Under the pieces are notes generated by a model. That model had not been told where the DNA came from. It saw nothing but the letters and a program-made list of their open reading frames with translations, and did no database searches. Made by a program: the position numbers and the translations under genes. 5,663 nucleotides of DNA from Candidatus Heimdallarchaeota archaeon (lineage in GTDB: Archaea > Asgardarchaeota > Heimdallarchaeia > Hodarchaeales > LC-3). Positions 1 to 5,200 of the stretch are shown piece by piece. Within the stretch, counting starts at the first letter, position 1. Every line of letters starts with the position of its first letter. The stretch is from contig DAHXPE010000443.1 of NCBI GenBank assembly GCA_027364495.1, forward strand, positions 1 through 5,663. Reading direction: 5' to 3'.

Positions 1-38
1 TAGAATATTTCATTAGTATTCATATTTGTAATTAGCAT
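1..38 (-). CDS. Possible 5' end of a minus-strand gene cut by the left edge
   Basis: Reading leftward, an open frame begins with an ATG at 38-36 or, in the same frame, at 23-21, and stays open to the window edge (MLITNMNTNEIF from the first ATG). A TATA-like TTTAAAAA lies within 44-55. It is about 27 bases before the second ATG, which would suit a leaderless archaeal transcript starting at 23. Only about 12 codons are visible, so the product cannot be guessed and the frame may be open by chance in such AT-rich DNA. Confidence 0.2.
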   Translation of the reverse strand, partial: MLITNMNTNEIF

Positions 39-315
39 TTCATGGTTTTTAAACCTTTTGTTTCTAATTTAGAGCTGTTTGGGAATTTGTTAAAATAGAA
101 GAAGATTTGAGCTTTTCGATAAAATTAAAGATCTTCATTAATAATAATAACTTTCGCAAAATTATTAAGTTTTTTTGTTATTAATATTGTCAATATTGTC
201 TTGAATTTGATATTTATGAACATTTTTATCTTTTTATTTTTTGTACAAGGATTAATCGTGGTTTATTCTTTCCCTCCTATTAAAAGTAAATCTCTACAAC
301 CTAAAATTGTGAAAT
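39..315. other. Gene-poor AT-rich spacer
   Basis: I see no convincing gene here. The spacer holds the possible promoter of the left-edge frame (44-55), a 9-base tandem duplication (183-200), two small opposing open frames of 43 and 32 codons that look like chance, and an isolated minus-strand AGGAGGGA (271-278) with no start codon in range. The downstream end of the amidohydrolase gene abuts it at 316. No clear hairpin terminator is visible after that stop, although several T-rich stretches could end archaeal transcription. Confidence 0.5.
183..200. repeat. Tandem 9-base repeat, two copies
   Basis: AATATTGTC occurs twice back to back (183-191 and 192-200). Each copy overlaps the palindrome CAATATTG. 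It lies in non-coding DNA and may be a replication-slippage duplication or a paired protein-binding site. There is no evidence for either beyond the repeat itself. Confidence 0.5.
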
Positions 316-1107
316 CTAAGAAAGTCTTCTCTCAGTTTTTATATTAAACAAAAATGGAATATTTATCTTTTCTTGAAAATCCAAATTATACTCTAATATT
401 GTTTCCTTTCCATCTGCCTGAATCAATATTTCACCATCTGGTGCCACAATAAGAGAATTACCACCATAAATACCTGTTGGATCTTCACCTACTCTATTTA
501 ATGCAATCATTAAGGTTTGATGTTCAATAGCTCTAGCTTGAACAAGTGTCTTCCAATGTTGAATTCGAGTAATTGGCCATTCAGCACAAATTAAAAATAT
601 TTTTGCACCTTCATTTCTTTGATTCACATACAACTCAGCAAACCTTAAATCATAACAAATTGATAATCCTACCTGGCCAAAGATAGAATTTGTTGTGATA
701 ACTTTTTCTCCAGGCAAGAAAGCTAAATCTTCTTTTAATGGCTTGAATAAATGTATTTTTCTATAAAAAGATAAAATATCGCCAGAAGGATTAATTAGGA
801 CTCCGGTATTAAAGACTTTATTTTCAAATAGTTCTGGAACACTAGCATAGACAAAACTGTTCTTATTTTTAGCAATTTTTTTAAGAAATCCAACTATTTT
901 GGATTCATTGAGAGATTGGGAGTTCGATTTGATTGCCTGTAAATCATATCCCGTTGCAAACAATTCTGGTAAAACAATTAAATTATTTTCTTGATTAAAT
1001 GTAATACCATTTAATTTTCGAGTAATATGTTCGAAATTTTCTTCAGGCTTTCCAAAAATTACATTTATTTGAGCAAGAACAATATGAAATAATGAATCAG
1101 AGGTCAA
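316..1107 (-). CDS. Nitrilase-superfamily amidohydrolase, omega-amidase (YafV/Nit2)-like
   Basis: This 263-residue protein is a normal-length carbon-nitrogen hydrolase. The catalytic triad is visible: Glu48 in VLPELF, Lys117 in FYRKIHLF and Cys151 in LSICYDLRF. Further family marks are WP..R..HW (177-185), ARAIEHQ (191-197) and NRVGEDP followed by Y.G.S (204-218). This combination resembles the YafV/Nit2 branch, whose characterised members hydrolyse 2-oxoglutaramate or 2-oxosuccinamate to the 2-oxoacid and ammonia, so a cytosolic repair or nitrogen-salvage role is inferred. Other nitrilase branches remain possible. The start is TTG: the in-frame stop TGA lies three codons upstream and no earlier ATG exists. 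A GTGAT motif (1113-1117), complementary to the archaeal 16S 3' end, sits five bases before it. The gene follows the phosphatase by 13 bases on the same strand, suggesting an operon. Confidence 0.88.
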   Translation of the reverse strand: MTSDSLFHIVLAQINVIFGKPEENFEHITRKLNGITFNQENNLIVLPELFATGYDLQAIKSNSQSLNESKIVGFLKKIAKNKNSFVYASVPELFENKVFNTGVLINPSGDILSFYRKIHLFKPLKEDLAFLPGEKVITTNSIFGQVGLSICYDLRFAELYVNQRNEGAKIFLICAEWPITRIQHWKTLVQARAIEHQTLMIALNRVGEDPTGIYGGNSLIVAPDGEILIQADGKETILEYNLDFQEKINIPFLFNIKTERRLS

Positions 1108-1112
1108 TAATA

Positions 1113-1117
1113 ATCAC
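1113..1117 (-). promoter_or_regulatory. Shine-Dalgarno-like site for the amidohydrolase
   Basis: On the minus strand GTGAT lies directly after the phosphatase stop codon and five bases before the TTG at 1107. GTGAT is part of the usual archaeal GGAGGTGAT. Its position supports both the TTG start and translation from a shared message with the phosphatase gene. Confidence 0.5.
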
Positions 1118-1120
1118 ATT

Positions 1121-1762
1121 TTAATTGCTGGGAAAAGTGTCTTTAAATATTATGACCGGTTCTTTACAGGCACATTCTTTTAAATTTCTCTGACTATCGT
1201 TATTTTTTGATTGTAAAAAAAATTCGTATTTCTCTCTATAATCCCAAAGCTTATTGCAGACTTTACATACCATACTTTTATTTGGATAAACCCAATTAAT
1301 GGCACTTTGAAATGTAAAATAAGCTGGATCAATAATTTCTCTTTTTTCTTGCAAAAATTTAATAGCTTGATATGGAGTATAATGTAATTCTTTCATCAAG
1401 TAGGCACTTATCAACGTTGTAGATCGCGATATTCCAGCCATGCAATGTACCAAGACACTTTCTTTTCTTTTCATAGCGTCTTTAATAAATGAAACTCCTT
1501 TAGTTAATATCTCGTTTGTAAAAGGTTCTCCATCACTTAAAGTAATTAACAAATGATGAGTCGTTGGAACGTGGAATTCTTTTTGAGCTAGTATAGATAC
1601 AATATAATGAATTTCATTTTCATTAAGTGCATCAAAATCTTGACTGGCTTCGATATCTCCTAACCACAAGTTAGGAAGTATATTATTCATACGAGGATAT
1701 AAATGATTTATAGTGGATGTCTTATACAAATCTAGTTTATCTCTATTAATGAAATTACTCAA
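1121..1762 (-). CDS. Dual-specificity protein phosphatase with C-terminal cysteine module
   Basis: The 213-residue product carries the cysteine-phosphatase signature HCMAGISRS at 106-114, with nucleophile Cys107 and phosphate-binding Arg113. The likely general acid is Asp77 in TLSDGEP. The fold starts near residue 27 (ILPNLWLGDIEAS), typical of small dual-specificity phosphatases, which dephosphorylate Ser/Thr/Tyr residues or sometimes other phospho-substrates in the cytosol. After the domain (about 27-160) comes a tail with Cys166-x2-Cys169 and Cys197-x-Cys199, a possible zinc site. The first codon is TTG at 1762, bounded upstream by an in-frame TGA. A shorter alternative starts at ATG 1690 (Met25), just before the fold, so residues 1-24 are uncertain. 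The amidohydrolase gene follows 13 bases downstream. The upstream region holds a 16-base palindrome and a strong but displaced Shine-Dalgarno sequence. Confidence 0.88.
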   Translation of the reverse strand: MSNFINRDKLDLYKTSTINHLYPRMNNILPNLWLGDIEASQDFDALNENEIHYIVSILAQKEFHVPTTHHLLITLSDGEPFTNEILTKGVSFIKDAMKRKESVLVHCMAGISRSTTLISAYLMKELHYTPYQAIKFLQEKREIIDPAYFTFQSAINWVYPNKSMVCKVCNKLWDYREKYEFFLQSKNNDSQRNLKECACKEPVIIFKDTFPSN

Positions 1763-1800
1763 TGAAAATTCTCAATTAAATTTAATTGTTGAGAGTTAAT
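1759..1800 (-). other. Possible 13-codon leader ORF upstream of the phosphatase
   Basis: On the minus strand a frame from ATT (1800-1798) encodes 13 residues (INSQQLNLIENFH) and ends in TGA at 1761-1759. That stop overlaps the TTG start of the phosphatase in the tetranucleotide TTGA, the geometry of translational coupling. A strong GGAGG lies four bases before the ATT. ATT starts are rare, so this may be coincidence or may mark a mutated ATG. No function can be assigned. Confidence 0.2.
1773..1788. repeat. Perfect 16-base palindrome before the phosphatase gene
   Basis: CAATTAAATTTAATTG reads the same on both strands. It lies 11 bases upstream of the TTG start and inside the possible leader ORF. 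A symmetric site of this size suits a dimeric repressor, or a hairpin in the message that could hide the start. The AT-only core reduces its significance in this AT-rich DNA. Confidence 0.5.
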
Positions 1801-1810
1801 ATATCCTCCT
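1801..1810 (-). promoter_or_regulatory. Strong Shine-Dalgarno sequence without a normal start codon
   Basis: On the minus strand AGGAGGATAT contains GGAGG at 1809-1805, a perfect match to the 16S tail. The annotated TTG start is 42 bases further on and the ATG of Met25 over 110, both too far for direct use. The only start-like codon at short range is ATT at 1800. It may serve a leader peptide, or be a chance match. Confidence 0.45.
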
Positions 1811-1814
1811 AATT

Positions 1815-1833
1815 AATAAATTTTTGATTTATT
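1815..1833. repeat. Inverted repeat, 7-base arms, in the phosphatase upstream region
   Basis: AATAAAT (1815-1821) and ATTTATT (1827-1833) are exact reverse complements separated by TTTTG. On the minus strand this stretch includes a TATA-like AATTTATTAA just before the GGAGG. The repeat may therefore overlap the phosphatase promoter. Pure A/T arms make chance occurrence plausible. Confidence 0.3.
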
Positions 1834-1898
1834 TGACTTTTATCCCAAGAAAGTTAGATAGTTAAGGTTTTTATTCAAAATTTTTTATAAAAGATGAA

Positions 1899-2186
1899 TT
1901 ACAATAAACTAGATTGTATTTGTATTAATTGTGAATTAATATCTTTAGCAAGAGAATTCAAATTATCTTTATCAAGTTCTTTACAATAATCAATGTTTAA
2001 TGATATAACAGGTGATTCCTTAAATTGAATTATATTGTTTTTATGAGTTACTGACCAAGTCCCATCTGTCCAAACATTGAGAGTTGAAAATTTCTTTGAA
2101 TTTAAAGTCGATAAAAAAAATGAAAGATTTTTTACTCCAGTTGGTTTTATATTAAGTCCATTTGCAATAAAACTATCTTTTTCCAT
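1899..2186 (-). CDS. Hypothetical protein, 95 residues
   Basis: I do not recognise this protein. It starts with ATG at 2186 and has normal amino-acid usage for its neighbours, so it is probably real. It has no signal peptide or membrane segment and one cysteine (Cys68). The middle (35-60, around LNVWTDGTWSVTHKNN) looks like short beta strands with aromatic residues. The C-terminal third (66-95, rich in Lys, Asp, Leu, Gln) looks like an amphipathic helix, giving a small alpha/beta fold. It lies 76 bases downstream of the membrane-protein gene and 136 bases upstream of the phosphatase, all on the minus strand. Co-transcription with the former is possible. T-rich DNA on the minus strand right after its stop (about 1876-1898) could end transcription. 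Confidence 0.7.
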   Translation of the reverse strand: MEKDSFIANGLNIKPTGVKNLSFFLSTLNSKKFSTLNVWTDGTWSVTHKNNIIQFKESPVISLNIDYCKELDKDNLNSLAKDINSQLIQIQSSLL

Positions 2187-2251
2187 AATTACATCAAAAA
2201 TAAAAACATTTGAGGTTTAATTAATAGAAATGATACGTTATTAATATCTTT

Positions 2252-2264
2252 GATAAAAATTATC
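2252..2264. terminator. Small hairpin at the end of the membrane-protein gene
   Basis: GATAA (2252-2256) and TTATC (2260-2264) pair around three A residues and overlap the last bases of the stop codon of the 498-residue gene. The stem is short and AT-rich. It is listed as a weak terminator or message-end structure only because of its position. Confidence 0.2.
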
Positions 2265-3759
2265 AGAATATTGATGAAAAGATTAATCCTAAGAATGGTA
2301 AGGATGCACCAGCCACAGCTGATAACTTTCCACCATACTGGTGAATATAGAACATAATATCACGTTTAACAGTTACTTCCATACTTTCACCATAAATAGA
2401 TCCCTTTCCTTCTTCTAAAACTCGAACATTGAATATATGAATGCCGAAATTTCGTCTATAGACTTGAAACCAAACAGCATCTCCGACTTGTAAAATTCTA
2501 GATAATAAACCTACAATATCTTCTCCCGCACCTAATAAAGATAATGAATCTGATTGAATGTCCATCCCTTCTGCTTCATCTAAATATATATCATAGGTAT
2601 CAGGGATAGTATTTGAACCTTCAGAAACTAATTTAACTTGTACAGGTCTTTTTTTAGAACCAAAATTGACCGAATCTTTATTTAACATAAAAATTAAAAG
2701 TCTAAATGGACGTCTATTTCCCATAACTTTGTATGGAGCTGTTGTGGAAATGTAAAGTTTATTATTCTTGAATACTTTAAGATTATCCGTAAGTTCAACT
2801 ATCAGATTGTCAATAACATCAAAAATCTCTGGCGCTTTTCTATAGACCTTTTCCAAAATTTCTTGTAAAATTGTCCAGGTTATTCCAGAATTTTTTCCCT
2901 CAAAAAGCAGATCAACAATATCTTCAGATGTAAATAATTCAGCTAACTCTTTTTTAGTTTTTTCTAGCGTTATAGTTTTTGACATTGAATTGTTTAAGTA
3001 CGCAAAGAGCAAAATTTTCTCTCTTGCTATCTCTAATTTTGTATTAGGATCTTCATTGGGTTCAAAATCTGCATTAAGGTTATTTAGAATAAATTCACCC
3101 CATTCATCCCATCTTGTTCGTGTTATTGGGTCTAAAAATGGAAAAACTGTATCAGTAAGAAAATTATCAATTTGGCTTGGAAGGGAAACTGGTTCATAAT
3201 ATTTCATTAAAGCACCTGGTTTTAAAGCAGGAGCATCAGGTAGAGTAACCAATAAAGCTATTCCGATAGCTATTAGGATAAGTGAAATAGCAATAAGTGT
3301 AATTAATGTCCGCAAAGTTGTTGCAGGTTTTGTACCAAGTAGTTTTATTAAATTTGGAGGAATATTTTGATTAGAAACAATTACCCCTATCAATTGAGAA
3401 AAGATAAGAATAAAAGAAAATGTTAAGAATGAGATAAAAACAACAACACTTATTAAAAGCGAACTAGAAAAAACTGTCCTGATTTTTCCATTCATGTTAT
3501 CAAAACCTTCTATGGATGAAATAGGAAATCCATTTTCTTCTAGCTTTTTTATTTCACTATTAAAATGCCTTGCTAAATTGTATCCTACCAAACTTACCGC
3601 AATACTATTTAAAAATAGCAAAAACCATAAAGGTTCTGCTAAAATGATTAAAATTGAATCAGGTTTAGAACCCCCTAATACTAACATTATTATAATTAAT
3701 AGGGGTAAAATCAGCATTAATTTTATACCATATTTTTTACCATACGTCGTAATTGACAT
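2263..3759 (-). CDS. Unrecognised multi-pass membrane protein with large cytoplasmic domain
   Basis: I cannot assign this 498-residue protein to a family. Hydrophobic segments are seen at about 13-30, 42-62, 98-127, 150-173 and, at the very C-terminus, 478-497. Basic residues at the N-terminus (KKYGIK) and between segments two and three (R64, K71-K72) suggest both are cytoplasmic. That also places the 300-residue region 174-477 in the cytoplasm, anchored at both ends. Its first half (about 195-335) is helical and charged, including FLDPITRTRWDEW (208-220). Its second half (about 335-475) looks beta-rich. No transporter, kinase or protease motif was found. The ATG at 3759 is well supported by AGAGGAT with GAGG six bases upstream. 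The gene diverges from the DtxR-type regulator and precedes the 95-residue gene by 76 bases. A scaffold or sensor role would be speculation. Confidence 0.85.
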   Translation of the reverse strand: MSITTYGKKYGIKLMLILPLLIIIMLVLGGSKPDSILIILAEPLWFLLFLNSIAVSLVGYNLARHFNSEIKKLEENGFPISSIEGFDNMNGKIRTVFSSSLLISVVVFISFLTFSFILIFSQLIGVIVSNQNIPPNLIKLLGTKPATTLRTLITLIAISLILIAIGIALLVTLPDAPALKPGALMKYYEPVSLPSQIDNFLTDTVFPFLDPITRTRWDEWGEFILNNLNADFEPNEDPNTKLEIAREKILLFAYLNNSMSKTITLEKTKKELAELFTSEDIVDLLFEGKNSGITWTILQEILEKVYRKAPEIFDVIDNLIVELTDNLKVFKNNKLYISTTAPYKVMGNRRPFRLLIFMLNKDSVNFGSKKRPVQVKLVSEGSNTIPDTYDIYLDEAEGMDIQSDSLSLLGAGEDIVGLLSRILQVGDAVWFQVYRRNFGIHIFNVRVLEEGKGSIYGESMEVTVKRDIMFYIHQYGGKLSAVAGASLPFLGLIFSSIF

Positions 3760-3763
3760 TTCA

Positions 3764-3770
3764 ATCCTCT
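3764..3770 (-). promoter_or_regulatory. Ribosome binding site of the 498-residue membrane protein
   Basis: On the minus strand AGAGGAT places GAGG (3769-3766) six bases before the ATG at 3759. This is normal archaeal spacing and settles the start. It is the only clear conventional ribosome binding site in the window. Confidence 0.6.
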
Positions 3771-3896
3771 TATTATTTTATTTTGCGATATTCTTTACTT
3801 TTATTTTGTCCTAGTATTGATTTGAATTTTTATGTAATTAATTTACCAATAATAAAATTTAAAAAAAATAAAACTTCCTAATTTAATATAGTTAAA

Positions 3897-3904
3897 AAGG
3901 CCTT
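3897..3904. promoter_or_regulatory. Candidate operator AAGGCCTT before the DtxR-type gene
   Basis: This 8-base perfect palindrome is one of the few GC-containing patches in the 205-base divergent spacer. It lies about 20 bases upstream of the TATA box of the regulator gene. DtxR-family dimers bind symmetric sites and often autoregulate, so it is a candidate operator. The assignment rests on position and symmetry alone. Confidence 0.25.
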
Positions 3905-3921
3905 AGAAACCTACTAGATAA

Positions 3922-3931
3922 ATTTTTATAA
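3922..3931 (+). promoter_or_regulatory. TATA box for the DtxR-type regulator
   Basis: ATTTTTATAA is followed 34 bases later by the ATG at 3965. With the usual archaeal spacing, transcription would begin near 3952-3956, leaving a leader of about 10 bases with no clear Shine-Dalgarno sequence. A near-duplicate AAATTTTTA follows at 3930-3938, so the exact box is uncertain. Confidence 0.45.
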
Positions 3932-3964
3932 ATTTTTAGCTATTTGTCTCGGTAAGATTGAAAA

Positions 3965-4444
3965 ATGGTAAATTCTAAAACAAACCCTATTTTAAACGAA
4001 TTGACTGAAACTAAAGAAGATTACCTAAGAGCTATTTATGTTCTTCAGCACCGTATTAATCATGCTCCAAAGGTTAGTGAAATTGCCCAGTATTTAGAAA
4101 TTAAGAAAACTACGGTGAGTGAAGCGCTCAAATCTCTTACCGAAGCTGGATTCGTGATAAAAGAAAACTATCAACCTATTAGCTTAACTGAACAAGGATT
4201 AAAGATAGCAAAAAACTTAACTTGGAAACATAGGTTAATCGAAGTATTTTTATATAGGATGTTAGGGGTTGATATTGACAAAGTGCATCAAGAAGCTCAT
4301 AAATTAGAGCATGCCTTTTCCGATGACGTTATGGAAAGAATTTTTAGCTTTTTGAATAATCCTGATGAATCGATTAAACTTTTCCAAGATTTAAAAAACG
4401 AAGGGAAAATTCTGACATGTCCTCATGGGCAGCCGTTACAATAA
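3965..4444 (+). CDS. DtxR/MntR-family metal-dependent transcriptional repressor, short form
   Basis: The 159-residue protein has the two-domain core of the DtxR family. A winged helix-turn-helix (about 14-83) contains KVSEIAQYLEIKKTTVSEALK. A dimerisation and metal-binding domain follows (about 86-158), with KHRLIEVFL, VHQEAHKLEHAFSDDV and the closing CPHGQPL. Aligned from memory with known members, likely ligands are Asp19, His89, Glu93, His108, His112, Glu115 and His116. Asp19 matches Asp8 of manganese sensor MntR rather than Met10 of DtxR, while His112 sits where DtxR has Cys102 and MntR has Glu99. The C-terminal SH3-like domain of the iron-type proteins is absent. Metal-loaded dimers in this family repress uptake genes; manganese or iron is likely here, but the metal cannot be settled by eye. 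A short leader and an own TATA box suggest independent transcription. Confidence 0.9.
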   Translation: MVNSKTNPILNELTETKEDYLRAIYVLQHRINHAPKVSEIAQYLEIKKTTVSEALKSLTEAGFVIKENYQPISLTEQGLKIAKNLTWKHRLIEVFLYRMLGVDIDKVHQEAHKLEHAFSDDVMERIFSFLNNPDESIKLFQDLKNEGKILTCPHGQPLQ

Positions 4445-4475
4445 TTTTTCAATGTTTAGAATTTTGAATTTTGAA

Positions 4476-4486
4476 TATATATAAAT
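4476..4486 (+). promoter_or_regulatory. TATA box for the split-barrel flavoprotein gene
   Basis: TATATATAAAT lies in the 102-base gap between the regulator and the next gene, about 60 bases before its ATG. Transcription would start near 4505, so this gene can be expressed independently of the regulator. Just upstream GAATTTT is repeated in tandem (4459-4472). Confidence 0.4.
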
Positions 4487-4546
4487 CGTTTTAAATTGAG
4501 AGTAAATGCTTGATTTGGCTATTAATTTTAATTAGGTTTGAAAACT

Positions 4547-4957
4547 ATGACTACTAAAAATTTAAAAGATTATAAGGATTTGCTTTTTGATAAAAAAGCA
4601 GTTGCACACTTAGCTATGGTACGTAAGAATAATATTCCTCATGTTTCACCGGTATGGTTCGATCTTTCTGAAAAAGATTATAATGATAAAATAATTAATG
4701 TTAATTCTGCAAAAGGAAGAGTCAAAGCAAATAGTCTAGCTGTTGGTTCCAAAGTTTCTCTCTCAATCGTGGATCCAGATGATATATATCGTTACATTGG
4801 AATTAACGGTGAAATACGAAAAGTTATTGACGGCTCTGAAGCCAAGGACCACATTGATAAATTAGCTTTCAAATATCTTGGAAAAGAAAAATATCCCAAT
4901 GCTAAACCTGGTGAACAACGGGTGAAATATGTTATTAAAATTGAAAGTATTTTTTAA
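4547..4957 (+). CDS. Pyridoxamine 5'-phosphate oxidase-like split-barrel protein, probable F420-dependent
   Basis: This 136-residue protein matches small split-barrel flavin/F420-binding proteins of the PPOX class in length and layout. Visible marks are AHLAMVRKNNIPHVSPVWFD (20-39), NSAKGRVKANSL (53-64), SLSIVDPDDIYRYIGINGE (71-89) and HIDKLAFKYLGKEKYP (102-117). SPVWF and the following R58/K60 region normally face the cofactor phosphate. Such enzymes reduce or bind small molecules in the cytosol using F420 or FMN; the substrate is unknown. An in-frame TTG at 4538 would add three residues. I prefer the ATG at 4547, because the AGG at 4534-4536 lies ten bases before it but almost touches the TTG. 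The gene follows the metal regulator but has its own TATA box, so a link to metal or redox control is only suggested. It converges on the 58-residue gene, with 32 bases between their stops. Confidence 0.85.
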   Translation: MTTKNLKDYKDLLFDKKAVAHLAMVRKNNIPHVSPVWFDLSEKDYNDKIINVNSAKGRVKANSLAVGSKVSLSIVDPDDIYRYIGINGEIRKVIDGSEAKDHIDKLAFKYLGKEKYPNAKPGEQRVKYVIKIESIF

Positions 4958-4973
4958 ATAGTAATTGAAAGTA
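4940..4973 (+). repeat. 10-base direct repeat at the end of the flavoprotein gene
   Basis: ATTGAAAGTA occurs at 4940-4949, in the last codons, and again at 4964-4973, after the stop. A 9-base version TTGAAAGTA recurs at 5263-5271. This could be a local duplication of the gene end or chance. Confidence 0.35.
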
Positions 4974-4989
4974 ATTATGCCTTTTTGTT

Positions 4990-5166
4990 CTAAATGGTCG
5001 ACGACAAGTCCTTTTGTTCTCTTTTGTAATAGCAATATTTATTAGCAGAAACATTTTCTATTTTTTTACTTTTCTTTTTTGAAACGGTTTCAAGTTCAAC
5101 TTCTTCGTCTAATTCAAGTACTTCTTCTTCTAAATCAAATTCATCTAATTCATCAAGCTCAGACAT
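4990..5166 (-). CDS. Small acidic/basic hypothetical protein, 58 residues
   Basis: A minus-strand frame runs from ATG 5166 to TAG 4992-4990. The first 27 residues are extremely acidic (15 Asp/Glu, beginning MSELDELDEFDLEEEV). A basic patch KKKSKK (30-35) follows, then a short tail with Tyr-rich KYCYYKRE (43-50) and a single cysteine (Cys45). Such patterned composition is unlikely by chance in AT-rich spacer. I do not recognise it. A disordered acidic protein that binds a basic partner or works with DNA- or RNA-bound machinery is conceivable but inferred. A TATA-like box GAAATATAAAATT about 29 bases upstream suggests a nearly leaderless message. It is convergent with the flavoprotein gene and divergent from radA. 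The C-terminus may be altered by a frameshift, since another frame stays open past the stop. Confidence 0.6.
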   Translation of the reverse strand: MSELDELDEFDLEEEVLELDEEVELETVSKKKSKKIENVSANKYCYYKREQKDLSSTI

Positions 5167-5186
5167 ATAATTGTACTACCTTTTCT

Positions 5187-5200
5187 TAATTTTATATTTC
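5187..5200 (-). promoter_or_regulatory. TATA box of the 58-residue gene
   Basis: On the minus strand GAAATATAAAATTA is centred about 29 bases before the ATG at 5166. Archaeal transcription would begin at or next to the start codon. An AAGGTAG at about 5177-5183 is too far from the ATG to be a convincing ribosome site, which fits a leaderless message. Confidence 0.45.

Noticed and set aside
125..223. Minus-strand 32-codon frame in the left spacer
   Set aside because: Composition is only Ile/Lys/Asn/Leu as expected for AT-rich spacer, and it overlaps the tandem repeat; no supporting signals.
216..347. Plus-strand 43-codon frame with a hydrophobic N-terminus (MNIFIFLFFVQGLIVVYSF)
   Set aside because: T-rich DNA yields Phe/Leu/Ile runs by chance; it overlaps the end of the amidohydrolase gene and lacks a convincing promoter or ribosome site.
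2990..3199. Plus-strand 69-residue open frame
   Set aside because: It lies wholly inside the well-supported 498-residue gene on the other strand and has no recognisable features.
3494..3814. Plus-strand 106-residue open frame with hydrophobic stretches
   Set aside because: It is antisense to the membrane segments of the 498-residue gene, which explains its hydrophobicity; no promoter or ribosome site was seen.
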